In this document: piece by piece, positions 14,228 through 26,899 of the stretch
How the letters are laid out: each line of letters starts with the position of its first letter
How positions within the stretch are numbered: position 1 is the first letter of the stretch
Origin: Homarus americanus
Taxonomy: Eukaryota; Arthropoda; Malacostraca; Decapoda; Nephropidae
Direction of reading: 5' to 3'
Length of the DNA stretch: 64,000 nucleotides
Assembly (NCBI RefSeq): GCF_018991925.1
Contig: NW_024729645.1
Span: 558,001-622,000 of the forward strand
Made by a program: the position numbers and the translations under genes
Notes under the pieces: model-generated
The model's input: the letters and a program-made list of their open reading frames with translations, nothing else
Told to the model about the DNA's origin: nothing
The model's database searches: none

Positions 14228-15200
14228 TCGTTATGTTATGAGCGTGAACAGCATGAACAATCGTGATCAATATGAACAGCTGTGAGCAATATGAACAATC
14301 GTGAACAACATGAACAACCGTGAATAATATGAACAACCGTGAATAACTTGAACAACCGTGAACATCATGAACTACCATAAACAACAAGAAAAACTGTGAA
14401 CAACTTGAATAACCGTGAACAATATGAACAACTGTGAGCAATATGAACAATCATGAAGAACAAGGACAATCGTGAACAACACGAACAATCGTGAACAACA
14501 CGAACAACCGTGAACAACATGAAGAACTGTGAACAACATGAACAACCGTGAACATCATGAAAAACAACCGTTAATAATTTGAACGACCGTGAACACCATG
14601 AACAATAGTGAACAACACGAACAATCGTGAACAACATGAACAGCCGTGAACATCATGAACTACTGTGAACAACATGAAGAACTGTAAACAACATGAACAG
14701 CTGTGAACAACATGAACAAACCGTTAAAAAAAACCCCTTGAACATTAACAATTATTGTGAACAAAATAAGCCATTGTGAATAATATAAGCAATTATCGAC
14801 AGCATATTTTATTGTAAACAACATTAAAAGTTGTGAACATTAACAACCATGAGTAATATAAACAATGATGAAAAACATAAACAACAGTGAACAAAACAAA
14901 CAATAGTGAACATAACAAACAGTGAACATAAACAACAGTGAACACAAAGCAAATGAACATAAACATCAGTAAATATAAACTATATAAACAACAGCGTATA
15001 AGATAAACAACATAAACAACAGTAAACAAAATAAACAATAGTAAACAACAACAAACACATTGAGCAACAAAAACAACAGAAATAACAGCAAACAACAATG
15101 AATAATACAAACAACAAAAAACTACAAGACAAAAGTAAACAACAACGAGCAACAGTAAAAAAACCTAAACAGCAGTAAACACCATCAACATTCCACATCA
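14228..15200. repeat. GAACAACATGAACAACCGT-type satellite
   Basis: Degenerate tandem units of about 14-15 bp alternating GTGAACAAC and ATGAACAAC cover 14228-14735. From 14735 to 15200 they grade into looser AACAACAGTAAACA repeats. Open minus-strand frames rich in Cys, Val and Phe follow from this composition. Confidence 0.85.
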
Positions 15201-15500
15201 TTATTGACAAAAGGTTAAACTGTGATGTGTAATAACTCTCATCTCAACACATCTCCATAATGACTTACTTCCTCATATTCCTTCACCATTTGTCAGTCAG
15301 ATGGTCGACCTGGTGGGTTTTCTGTTGTGAAGTCCGGAGAGGAAAGTCGCTCCAAAAAAGTATCTGTACGATTTAGTGTGAGATAATATGACACAATGGA
15401 CGAAGGATTTTGACAACCCTACAGAGAGAACAGGAGTCGCAGTGTTTATATTGAAATTAATCGATCATCCATAGTATAGATATTTTTTGGAGTGAGTGTA

Positions 15501-15641
15501 TAATCAGGGTCAAAATTTCGCTCCTCCCAAAAGGAAACAGTATCGACCCCAAATGAGATGAAACAGTCAGGGTAAGTCAGTTCAGAGACTCATTCCCGTG
15601 ACTTAGTTTTACATCGGGGAGCGAACTTTTGTCCCCGACTG
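15501..15641. mobile_element. Tc1/mariner-like MITE, copy 2 (TA flanked)
   Basis: The same element as at 12764-12910, inverted. TA lies directly outside both ends (15499-15500 and 15642-15643), as expected of a TA target duplication. The right end, read inward, is CAGTCGGGGACAAAAGTTCG; the left end carries the matching imperfect inverted repeat. Confidence 0.85.
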
Positions 15642-15775
15642 TACCTAAAAGGGTTCAAGTTAGTTTAGGTCTCAAATATCAGATGAAAGGAGAGATAGAT
15701 GGTATAATGACAGAGGATGATGGGAAGGTTTGACGCACCAGTTTATTTCATATAGTGATTGAAATATCCTATTGT

Positions 15776-16050
15776 TAACCAATCCTAACCTAACCTAACT
15801 TAATCTAACCTAACATTACCTAATCCTATCTAAACTAACCTAACCTAACCTATTCTAATGTTAACTTAACCTATTCTAATGTTAACCTAACCTAACCTAT
15901 TCTAATGTTAACCTTACCTAACACCAATATATCCTAACGTTATGTAACCTATCCTCATCTAACCTAACCTAGAGCTAACCTAACCTAACCTAACCTAACT
16001 CAATTTAATCTAACCTTAACAAACCCAACCTATTATAACCTGACCTAACC
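15776..16050. repeat. Interstitial telomere-like CCTAA repeats, degenerate
   Basis: Many CCTAA units broken by variants such as CTATTCTAATGTTAA. CCTAA/TTAGG is the common arthropod telomere unit. The block is internal and degenerate, so it is an interstitial array rather than a chromosome end. Confidence 0.85.
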
Positions 16051-16068
16051 CTTCCCCAAGGTTGTATT

Positions 16069-16356
16069 AGGGTGTTTAATCTTCACGCGATCCAATATAA
16101 AATCATAAATGGAAAATAAAGAAAGTTGAACGTTTTCACCAAGTGTTCTCTTCATCTCGTGTACAACTTTCAGCCTGCACAACACATCAAAAATGTAGTC
16201 ACGTAGAGCGTAAATGGAATGAACGAAAGAAAAAAATATATATAAAAAAAAAAACATGGGATCACCTGAAGATTATACACCCCTTGCTTATTTCCAGTGA
16301 AGATTAGGATATGTTATGTTATGTTAGCACTAGGGTGGTTAACCTTCAGGTGATCC
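16069..16356. mobile_element. Short TIR element family next to telomere-like repeats
   Basis: The 98-bp segment 16259-16356 begins GGATCACCTGAAGATTATAC and ends with its near reverse complement. The same terminal motif (AGGGTGTTTAATCTTCA...GATCC) occurs at 16069-16093, directly after the CCTAA block, and again at 52144-52165 and 53755-53778. This suggests a dispersed non-autonomous element; class unknown. Confidence 0.55.
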
Positions 16357-16738
16357 AGAAAATGTACACGGAAATTGGTTTTGTGTGTATGTGTGTGTGT
16401 GTGAGTTCAAGATGAAAGTAGCGTGATTCTTGACCGTAACGCGAGTGTGTACCTTGCAGCAGCGTAAAATTGTATAGTGTTAGAAACAGACTGGGCTATT
16501 ACCCTGAGGAACGCCATTGCCTTTGAGTAATGGGTTTGTTTTCAAGAGCGTATTTCTGTCTACTTATTTTTAACAGTTTTAGAGCAGCCTAATAAACAAA
16601 AGGAGACGAGAGGAAGGAAGAAGAGGAAAACGAAGAGTAAAAGGAGGGAGGGGAGGAAATTGAAAAGAAGAGGATGAGGAAGCAAAATAGGAGAAGGTGG
16701 AGGAAGGAAAAGGACGAAGAGATATGATGATGCAGATG

Positions 16739-16741
<3 letters not shown>

Positions 16742-16787
<46 letters not shown>

Positions 16788-17594
16788 AACATAGAACAAG
16801 GAGAGAGAACAAGGATAACAAACGTAAACACACTAGCAGCAGTTGTACATATGATCACAACCTGAGGAGAATCTTACACCTTTTTTCTCACGTATTGGGG
16901 CGCAGGTGATCTCTCCCTTCTCCCGCCCCCGAGGCAAGAAAGTGGTATGACCTCAGCCGCCGGGTGAAAATCACTCGAAACAGGTTTGACAGGAACTGCT
17001 CAATTACAGGTACCAAGTAACCAACCATCCCCAGCTGTAGTCGGGCCTATCTATTTCGTAGTGAGAGCTGTGTGATGGTGAAGGTGATGAGATGTGACAT
17101 GATATTTGGGTTATCTTGAAGTACTGTGGGGTTATCTTAAGTGATGTGAGGCCTATTTTGTAGTGAAATGAGTTATTGTGTGATTTAAGGTTAACTTGAA
17201 GTGAGATTAGGTTATCGTGCAGTGTAGTGATGTTGAAATGACATGAGGTCATCTTTAAAATACACTCACAATGGCAAAACACACACACACACACATACCA
17301 ACAACGAAATGACACCCATAACAAACTTACACCTACAACACGTTCCCAAAACCAACGTACACAGACAGACAGACAGACAGACACCGAAAGTACCCATGTG
17401 TAATATCTTTCCAATTAGAGTATGACGATGGACGAGCCTGACAAAATCACACCTTATCATGAGGCTCGACCAGGGGTGACGCTGAGGAAGTGGGTCGGTC
17501 GCTGCCTGAGTGAATGAAAGGCTCCCGGGTCATGCAGCACACCATCTGGGCTACGTGGAGGTTTATTACCAACCCAGTGTCGGAAGTAAAATAA

Positions 17595-17652
<58 letters not shown>
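16742..17652. repeat. (GA)n microsatellites at 16742-16783 and 17598-17652
   Basis: Pure GA runs with GA-rich flank at 16600-16740, plus a short (AC)n at 17280-17296 and (ACAG)n at 17360-17383. No gene is supported between them. Confidence 0.95.
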
Positions 17653-17654
<2 letters not shown>

Positions 17655-17699
17655 GATAAACACAGACGATATAATGAATAGAAAGGTACAATGTCGATG

Positions 17700-20580
17700 A
17701 TGAATAGTGTTTACAAGCCACAAAGAAGGAGAAGAATAAGAAGAAGAAATAAAAGTTGTTATTGTGTTCTGTCGACAATGTGAACGAACTCAGTTGCTTT
17801 TTTTTCTACCATAAAAAATAAAAACAGATATAACAAAACCTTAAGTCGAGTGCACCCAATGTTCACAACCCCGCCAGACTCACGACCCGGAACTGTGAAT
17901 GCGAGGCGAAGGAAAAGCATGTCGCAGTTCAATGTCACATGTACAATTAGCTCGTCGGTCTGACTTAGTTATATTAACACCTTGCGTGCCTAAAACTGGA
18001 GTAAAAACACAACACAATGTATTTAATTTTCCTGAAGTATGATTTGTAAATGTACTTATTTATCTATTATCTTTATCATTATTTCCTCTTTTCACCACGA
18101 GGAACTTTAGTAAAAATCTTCAGAGTTTTTTTTTTTACCACAACGAATTTATTGAGTTATAAACTATCTGTAGAATACCTTAGAATTACCTGAGCTTCAC
18201 GTTACGATGACTGTTTTCTTATAAATGACAGTGCGGTCTTGGATGACAGATATTGTTGAGTCACGTTTGTTGACAGTTTATTATCTAACGTAAGGTATCC
18301 AGGCCAAATATTGCTTCGTCCGTGATGATTTTAATGGTTAACTTTTTATCGAATTATTAACTGAGGAAAACATCGAACCAGACCAGTAAAATACTACTTT
18401 TATTTTCATATTTAATCAAGCACCATTTTGTTTTGGAACCAGAGTGTCTGCTATCATACACGCATGTAGTATTGTAGTAACAGCCTCCTTTACTGTACTG
18501 TACCCAATAACCCGAATACACGCGATCAAAGTAGCCAGCTATGACAAACAACCACCCATCGGCGTTCTAAATGAGCCAGATGGGAGGAAATAGTCATGTA
18601 ATCACTCAAATAGTCCCGTAGTAGCGGACCTCCGGCCAAGGAGTCTTAACGCTACAGATTATGTAGTCACTGTCATCACACATCTCCTGGTTGCGTCTAA
18701 GGGGCTTTCTTGTCAGCTCCTATCGTCAACCTACATTATTATTAGTGTTTCCAGGGATATTTCTTTGTCTTTCTGTCTGTATGTATGCCCACCGTGTGTC
18801 TGTGTGACTATCTGTTGCTGTCTGTCTATTTGCTTTCATGTTTGTCTGTCTGTATGTAAAAATGCCTACCTCATCCCTTCTGTCTGTAGCAATTATTTAT
18901 TTCCATGCCTGTCTATATGATTGTTTGTGTATCTCTATGCCTATCTGTTTGTCTGTCTACCTGTCTATATATTTATCTCTCTGTATGCCAATATATTTCA
19001 GTTTATCTATACCAACTTGCTTCCGTCTGTCTGTATGCCTATTTATTTCTGTCTCTGTACGTCAATACGATTTTTGTATGCTTTCTTTTTGCCTTTGTTA
19101 ATATGACTGAATAATTGTCTTTGTCTGACTTTCCCTGATTACTTGTTTGTGGTTGTCTGTATATCTATTTATTTATGTTTATCTATGTCTGTATGTCTGT
19201 TTCTATCTACGCCCATCTGTTTCTTTTCGTTTATTCTTTCAATCCTCTTCCTCTCTCTCGGCATAAATATATTTCTTGACTATAAAACCCAACAATACAC
19301 AATATTATTTACAAACTACCAACTACTTCACATAGTTTCAGTTCAGCTATGGCCTCCACGTACTCTTGAAAACCAGAATCTAATGGAAAACATTATCAAA
19401 AGAAACGAAAGATTATTACTGTTTCGCAGGCCAAGATTTTTAGCAGATAATATGTGAAATTATTCTAAGCTAAAGGGACTATTACCGTCAGTAAAGACAA
19501 TAATAAAAACTATTACGCCAAGAATAGCAATTTATCTCTTCCGGCTTGAGTAACACTAAAAAATAAAACAAAAACTTGTGAAATTAGTTTAAAAAGTAGA
19601 GTTATTTGCAAACTTGTATAAAATGAATAAAGTATATTCAGGTTAAACTGTATTTTATCTTAAACATAAGATATACAGAAACGTACACAGATGCACACGA
19701 CTATTATCAATTTAAGTGGTGTACCTTAAAATTAACGACATTCTCTGTTCCCATTTTCTGTGACGGGAACTCAGGATAATAACCCCGGCCACCGTACGTA
19801 CACCTCACACCAGAAGCTCCCCAGGCGGTTGTGGCAGAGATGGTCACAACACAAACACATACTTCGCCTCAAGGTCTAGGTCACTAGCTCTACACCTCTC
19901 TCTCTTTCTCACTAATTATTCTCTCTCTATTCTTCTTTCTCTTAATTTACTATTCCTTTGAAAATTTTTATAGTCATTATTCTATCATTCTTTCTTAACC
20001 TCTTGCTGTTCTTTGTTTCATTCTCTTGAACTCTTACAATACTTGTTCTTAATTTTCTCTCTCTTGTCCACCACATTTATATTTCTTCTTAGTTTCTCTC
20101 CTAAATTTCTTAATTTCTCCGTTATAATTTTTCTGTTATCTTTTTTCTTTCTCATTCGCACCAAATTCTCTTATATTTCTCCCCTATCGCTTTTATTCAG
20201 TCTTTCTCTTTCTTTCTCTCTCTATCTCGGTCAGCCAATTTCTGTTATATTTCTCTCCCTTTCTTTCTGTCAGCCAATCTTTTCTGTTTTCCTCTTTCTC
20301 TATTCTGCATCTAATTCAAGGTTATCATAATAATTCAGTTTTTTTGTTATTTATTTGATCCATTAACGGACTCTGCCCTGACAAGTTGGAAGATAATTAC
20401 CGAGACAAAATTAAATAAATAAAAAGTGGGAAGACGATTTAAACTCCATTAACACACCAGGAAAAAAAAAAAATAAAATGACAAATTGATACGTATCATT
20501 ATAACCTTATATGAAATGTTGATGTTATATTGTACTAATGTGTTTCAATAACTAAGTAATGTACTTAAGTTTTTGTTATC
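17700..20580. other. Intergenic stretch, no gene recognised
   Basis: AT-rich. 18750-19300 is a degenerate TGTCTGTCTGTAT-type pyrimidine-rich tract whose frames are open by composition, and 19900-20330 is CT-rich. No splice-supported coding segment was found. Confidence 0.4.
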
Positions 20581-20583
20581 ATA

Positions 20584-20628
20584 CGACATCTTGGGCGGCG
20601 GGGTCAGGCATCGCCGTTCAAGATGTCG
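20584..20628. repeat. Short strong hairpin
   Basis: CGACATCTTG at 20584-20593 pairs perfectly with CAAGATGTCG at 20619-20628. The stem continues through a GG/TT wobble into CGGCG/CGCCG, leaving an 11-nt loop. It is GC-rich against AT-rich flanks. The stem is too short for a typical pre-miRNA; function unknown. Confidence 0.6.
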
Positions 20629-21913
20629 CTACTCCACAACCTACAGTTATAATATATTAATGCATTTCAATTCCTAAGCGTATTATTCGAGGTATGTAAA
20701 CACAGTCATGTAACATTAGAATTACATATTACGTTATTATTAAATCAAAATCAAAATATACAGCTCTGAGGTTATGTCAGCTTTAACGCTTTAGTCAAAC
20801 AGATATCACAAAAGACGGAATTGTTGAATGCACTTGCTACTAGCGTGTATATTTAACATATATTTTTTTAAGTTTACATTCCCTTTTCTAATGTCTGTCA
20901 CCTGTTTAAACGTTCTTTAAGAAAATGAAAGAAAAACATCCATCCTTAAGGTCATATAAGTGAGCTGCAATATTTAATATCATCAAATTCTTATTACCAA
21001 TTTAGAAAAAAGTAACAAAAAGATATTATCAAGATGTCATCAGGTTCTCAGTATAAACTAACGGTAAAAAGATAATTTCCAAATATTAAAAACAAATACT
21101 GTGATTATTTTTTTTAAGTCAGTGGTCACGAATCATAAAATGGATGAGTTGTGGATTACATGTGATATAGATTATTGGGTAAAATTATCTGATATTCAAC
21201 GATGATTCTATGCTAGCTATCATCAGATCCTCTTCTTTGTCTTCATTTAATGTTGGTGTTTCTAAGAACTTCAACTGCCTGGGTTACTCGTTATAATTCA
21301 TTATATATTAGAGTATAAATATCAAGTTACAAAATGCTCCATTAATCCGAGAAATTATATGAGTTAGAAGTAAAATAAAATAAAAATATCTGAAATGAAT
21401 AGTTAAAGTAAAATTAAAACAAAATTAAATATTGAGACAAGGGATATCTGGCAATCAGCTTATATAAGGCGTTATACATCAGCCCCAGCAGTTGAGTCTA
21501 AATTAAAATGATGATAAACATGAAGATATAAGTTCGATTTTTAGATATGCTGAATGCAAGCGATTTGAATACAGTCTTCAATTTGTACCATGGAATAATC
21601 GTTAACATAATGTATTTAAGATTATCATTAACTTTTAGACAATATTATTTATGTAGATTCCTTATTATACGGTGTAAATATTATCTAAATCTAGTAAGAA
21701 TCGCCTGAAACAATAAGATTAAAATATTTTATTTGAGTGATTAATAAGAATCAGTATAAAAGGGGGTAAATTATCCTTTAAGTTAATATAACAATATAAT
21801 ACAAGGGTGAAGTAAAGAGTTACAACGATAAGGCGACTGTGAAGGTGAAAGTATGGAATGAAATAATATATACTACGTAGTTACAGTACAGTCAATAACA
21901 AAAGTCCGTTCAA

Positions 21914-22034
21914 CTCTCCTCCTGAACCACGAACCCCGAAATTTAGACTCATGAATCCGAAGCATTTATGGACAGTGTCTAGTGCTTCGGGTTTACGAGT
22001 CTTAAATTTCGGAGTTCCTGGTTCAGGGGGAGAG
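21914..22034. repeat. Foldback with arms of about 51 bp
   Basis: The arms 21914-21964 and 21983-22034 are near reverse complements around an 18-nt spacer, sharing blocks such as CCGAAATTTA and CCGAAGCA. Just left of it, TACAGTCAATAACAAAAGTC resembles the MITE end seen at 15642, so this may be a damaged or composite relative. Confidence 0.75.
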
Positions 22035-22039
22035 GTGTG

Positions 22040-25000
22040 GTAAGCAAATAGCTACTGAAGGTCAATGGTGGCCCAGGGGAGTTGGTTAAGTGTGGGTGGG
22101 GGGAGAGGGAGGTGTGGTGGAGACAGGTTTTGGTTAAGGGTAACTAGGGAGGAGAGTATGGGAGAGGGTTAGAGCAAAAAAAAGAGAGTGGTGAGAGGGG
22201 TTTTATGTGGTAAGGAGAGTGGGGTGATGATATACAGTGGAAGGGAAAGTTTGAAGAATGATTTAAGATGGGAGGAAGAGTGGCGAAAGGGATGTGTGTT
22301 GGAAGGATGATAGTGGGAAAGAATAACATAGTGTGAGGGAGAGAGAAACAACAGGATAGAGATGAGAAGAACATCTAACAAGTTTTATTCTACTTTGTTG
22401 ACAACTTATCGAACTTCCTCGGAAGACCGACGGCAAAATTTCCACTTTAACTCCTTAGTTTGGTCTAAATATAATACTAATACTAATAATAAAAACTGCA
22501 AACAGACAAATCATAAAGCAATTCAGCCAACCATCAACCCTTAAGTAAATGCAATAAAATTCATCTCTGTGATAAGTAGGCCTATTAAAAAGTTACAATT
22601 TTGAGATAAATATGGATACACTACACAAACTCGTATAGGTCGATGTCCACAAATACAACACAACTGGGATCTAGTATTAGTTGTAACAAGGTCAATAGAG
22701 AGGCGTGACGCAGGTAGAAAGGCCCGTAGTGTAGGAGCCCGCTACTTGTGCTGGAGGCGGAGGAGGAGGAAGAGAGCACCCAGCACCTCGCCCCGGTGGG
22801 AGGTTAACAGAGGTCGCTCCTTGTACGGTCATCTGTCCTCCTGGCTTTACGACCCGTTGCCTGTATTGAGGTTTATAATCAATTGATCTAATCTAATATT
22901 TTTACTATGATTATTTACAAAAACTGACGGTGTCATTTTGCTATAATAATCATGAACGTAGAGACTAAAGCAAGGGCAAACGGAATCCTCACAAGCTACT
23001 GCAGACATACGACCCCCCAGGTTGAGTCACTCGGTGTTGACCAGTCAGTCTCACGGGGTTTATGTGGACCAAGTGTGAATGTTTGTGATGCACTATTATT
23101 GTATTTACTTCGGTATCATCTCTGCATTTATTACCAAGTTATCTGTATGTTATCTAATGCAATATTATTTCTTATTAAAAGACAGTTCAGTTTTCACACA
23201 ATGGATCTCTTATTTGCGGTCATAACAGCTATTAAACGATGAAACTATTTATTCAGTGTCTTGAACCAACAACTTAACCAGTTCCAACACTTTCAACGCA
23301 ATAAATAAACAAAATGAATAAAGATTGGAAACATTTTGATAAAAAAAGCCCAACGAAATAAGTTTTTAAATGTCATACGAGCACATCACCTAAAAACACG
23401 TTTAGTTGATTACGTAGTGAACTAAAAGTATGAACAATTATGTAGTTAAGAGTCAGATGCTCGAAATGTAAGTAACTGGGTTAATATGATCACTAAACAG
23501 CACCAGACGATCCCTCCTCCATACCATAATAACATACTGTACAGAAAGATCCGTCAAACATTTATCAGTCTATACCAGCAGTGATGATCGTAACTCCCAC
23601 GTCCTAGTTAAAAAGAAAACAATCAGAACACTCAGTAAGAATCATTCAGACACGATGACAGAAAACCCCAAAATATGTTTCAAATTCATTTAATCAGTTA
23701 GGACAGTTATCGTTTATGTTTGAATTCATTTTAGTATTCACGATTTGGAAGCCTCATTCACTATTCTTAATTAATGCTTAAGCTAAACAACACACTGTAA
23801 AGAATATGGACACTAATTCGATAACGTAATTTTGGAAGAAACAAATAAATCGGAAAAAAACGAGAGGTGCCACGAAGAGATAGGTACTGAGGCCTCACTT
23901 GTTTCACCCGTGGCAATATTGTTCTTAGTGTTCACCTTGTGTCTGTATTTTTTCTGGCTAAATAAACCGTTTTAATATGAGTTCATTATCAATAGTAAAG
24001 GGGTGACTAACCTTCCTGTCAGGCTGTGTATAAAGCTCCTCTTGTACCTCGTCGTTGGTGTTCCTCAACGGTAGTCTGGGAATTCTTAAATCATATTTTT
24101 TTTTCCAAGTTTCTTGCTCGTGTTACTTCAACTAGCAGGTTTATTTACACCGTTGAACAGAGTGACTGCAAGTAATTCAGCTTTTAAGATTACACACCAC
24201 GGGTAAATATTCACCGTGATGGAAAATACAGACTAATTATTGTCTGCTGTATACACAACGAAGTACAGTAGCTATTTTACCATACTGACACTGTTCGTCT
24301 CTCCATCACACTACGAGCCCACTAACTGTTGCCATCAAGCATCAACTGAATACATTTACAATTACAAACACCGTTATCCAAGCTGTTCGCTCATGAATAT
24401 TTTTTTTACTAAACAATTATGTATGCAAGAACACACACTGCACACTTACGAGTATCATTACACTGCTTCACTACACTACTTCACTTGTCTTATTGGTGTT
24501 ATTATAACATTATATTGCGTCACTTATCTGCATTACACACGCTGATTTTATGCCGCACTGTATTGATTACCATGTCTAATATATAGTCTGTGTAATAGAT
24601 TAGTACAGTTTACGTTATATTGTTAATCCTGGGATCCAACAACTAAGGTCTTTCAGTACCTAATCAATTTAGTAATTATTCTTGTCATGAGCAATTAAAC
24701 AATATGAGATATAACTCTCCTGATGGGATAATTTCTTGTTCTTTACATATGGTATTACTGTTATTTCTATCCACTTGAAACTACTGTATTATTATTAAGG
24801 TTATTATAGTATATGCTGCCCTTCGAAGAGCACGAGGCAAAACAAGTATAACAAAAAACGGTTATATATTTCATCCGTTTTAAGATAAACTTTGATATTT
24901 TTCATTATACACCGTTTCTTGCAGTTTGGTTGGGATGAAGTTTCAATAATTCGTAATTATTGAGAATTTGGGTAAGATATAGTTTGTCATGTAATAATAA

Positions 25001-25980
25001 GGTGGTTGTTTTGTAAAATAATTTATATAATTTTGAAATATATTCATCATCTTTACCCTGGGTTAAAAAATATATACATCACCCCTAACAAACATAAGAT
25101 ATTTTTGTACTATAAATAGGTGAACAAATTAATACCTGTACACATTAATTGTTAGACAAATATATACACATTTATTTTTGTATTTATTACTAGTAAATGC
25201 CCAATGAATACATCAATTATAAATACCATCTTGATTCTAATTAATAATAATCATATAGATAAAATATATAAAATTTCTTGAAACAAAAACAATATAAATA
25301 TAAGAATATGCAAAAATAAAGTTAAATTATAAATAACTACTGTACAGAATAACAAATATTTAACGCCATCATCTTTCTGTATATAAGAGGTAGAGAGAAC
25401 TACAGTGTTAACACGATGAAGAAAATTTAACAAGAGATGATACATTAAGACTCATGTGTCCTACAGAAACACACGATGATACATATGTTAGATATAAGAC
25501 ATTACAAGTCAGACCAGAGACTATAAGTGGTCAATAGTGAGCCTTTGTGTATGAGAACATTATGGACCGTGTAAGACTGTTGAGCAGGGGGAAATATATA
25601 TATTAACATGATAATATACATGTTGACTTGATAATATACATGTTAACAAGATAAAATACATGTTAATATGAGAATAAACATGTTAATTGAAGAAAATGAT
25701 CCATAAATTTGAAAACTCGAATATCAAATTTTATGTATTAGATGTTAAACAAGAGCAGTGATATTAATAAAAAAATGATATGAGCACGGAGAGACCTGAC
25801 TAGTCACCCTTGCTGATGACCGCCCATAACTACGCTCACTCTGTCACCGGATAGAAATGGAAACAAACAAGTAAGGGGCGAAGGAAAACAGGTAATGTTG
25901 TAAGTATAGATCCAAATAACATTCTTAAGCGATGATGCGTGTAATAAACAGGTGTTGAGGTGAGAACACACATGAGTACA
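22040..25980. other. Intergenic stretch, no confident gene
   Basis: Mostly AT-rich unique DNA. 22690-22860 is clearly GC-richer; its minus strand holds an open frame of 43 codons starting MTVQGATSVNLPPGRG, which could be part of a first exon or promoter but has no visible partner exon. 25590-25690 holds repeats of ATATACATGTTRACTTGATA type. Confidence 0.4.
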
Positions 25981-25992
25981 CAGGTGCCTCCT

Positions 25993-26747
25993 CTACCAAC
26001 AGGTGTCTGAATCTATGGTCGACGCAACGCAGACGAGGCAAGACAGCTTCGCCTCCTCTCTTCTCAGACACTCCAACACAGCAACGGTGGTGTCCAGGGA
26101 CATCCCTGTTAGAGTCTCCTTTAGCGCCCTCGACTGGATGAGCCCTGTGAGAGGGTTCTCATTGAGGTTGAAGACGAGCCAGGCCACCAGGGCAATCAGG
26201 ACGATGGCGGAGAGGGTCATGAAGCCTGTCATTGGGTCTGCGGTGTACACAGTATTGCGAGGACTTTCCTGTAGAAGGTCTGGTCCTTTGAGAGAGTCAC
26301 TGGGATACACAGCTCCGGAGAGTTGCGCTCCATCAGTGTCTATCTGCGTCGCAGCTGCCGTCGCCAATACCTGTGGCGTCAGAGAAGCACAACTGAGGTA
26401 CACTGTATTCACAGATGGCAGAAAAAGGTATTACTGTGGATTAGTCACGAAAACAAAATATTCAATCAAAACTCTGTTGACCTAACAAATGAGGAGAGAC
26501 GGGGAGGGTTAATCCTATGTTTCTGAAGGCACAACTAAAATTCTATTGCATTGTATCTATCATTTACGAACACCACATACGTGATAACTATGATATAAAT
26601 TGATTAAAAATCCAATTTGTACATTACTTATTAGCAAGATCACAAACTTAACTAAGGTCGCGTCACTAGCCAAAAACAATTAAGCGTATGTCCTACTGAT
26701 AGGCAGATGATCATGGTTCTTCCAGTGGCCAACGATGACCAGCCCAT
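25993..26747 (-). CDS. Gene B: short single-pass membrane protein with signal peptide
   Basis: Two coding exons on the minus strand: 26747-26697 (51 nt, MGWSSLATGRTMIICLS) and 26370-25993, joined in phase 0 through donor TCA|GTAGGA and a pyrimidine-rich acceptor ending CCACAG. The spliced protein has 142 residues. The join creates a good signal peptide: hydrophobic core MIICLSVLATAAA with likely cleavage before TQID. Residues of about 64-86 form one TM helix (MTGFMTLSAIVLIALVAWLV). The tail is about 55 residues and includes DTTVAVLECLRREE, comparable in position to the tail helix of genes A and E. An acceptor TTCTAG at 26868 suggests a spliced 5' untranslated exon. The layout matches genes A and C-G, but sequence identity is low. 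The stop lies within TTGGTAGAG, which could also be a weak donor. Confidence 0.6.
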
Positions 26748-26899
26748 TCTGCTGTAGTGCCCTGATTGTTCTCTCCTTCCTGCTGTTTGCTGTGGTGGTG
26801 GATGTTCCCTGCTGTCACTGTCAGCCAGTTGTCAATGACAGCTGTGTTCTGGCTGTTGACTGATGATCTAGAAGAGAGTATCTGTTAAATATGTAAATT

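Noticed and set aside
15776..16050. Chromosome end
   Set aside because: CCTAA units are degenerate and flanked by ordinary DNA on both sides.
26003..26485. 160-codon plus-strand ORF opposite gene B
   Set aside because: The minus strand has the signal peptide, helix and matching splice sites; the plus frame is its complement.
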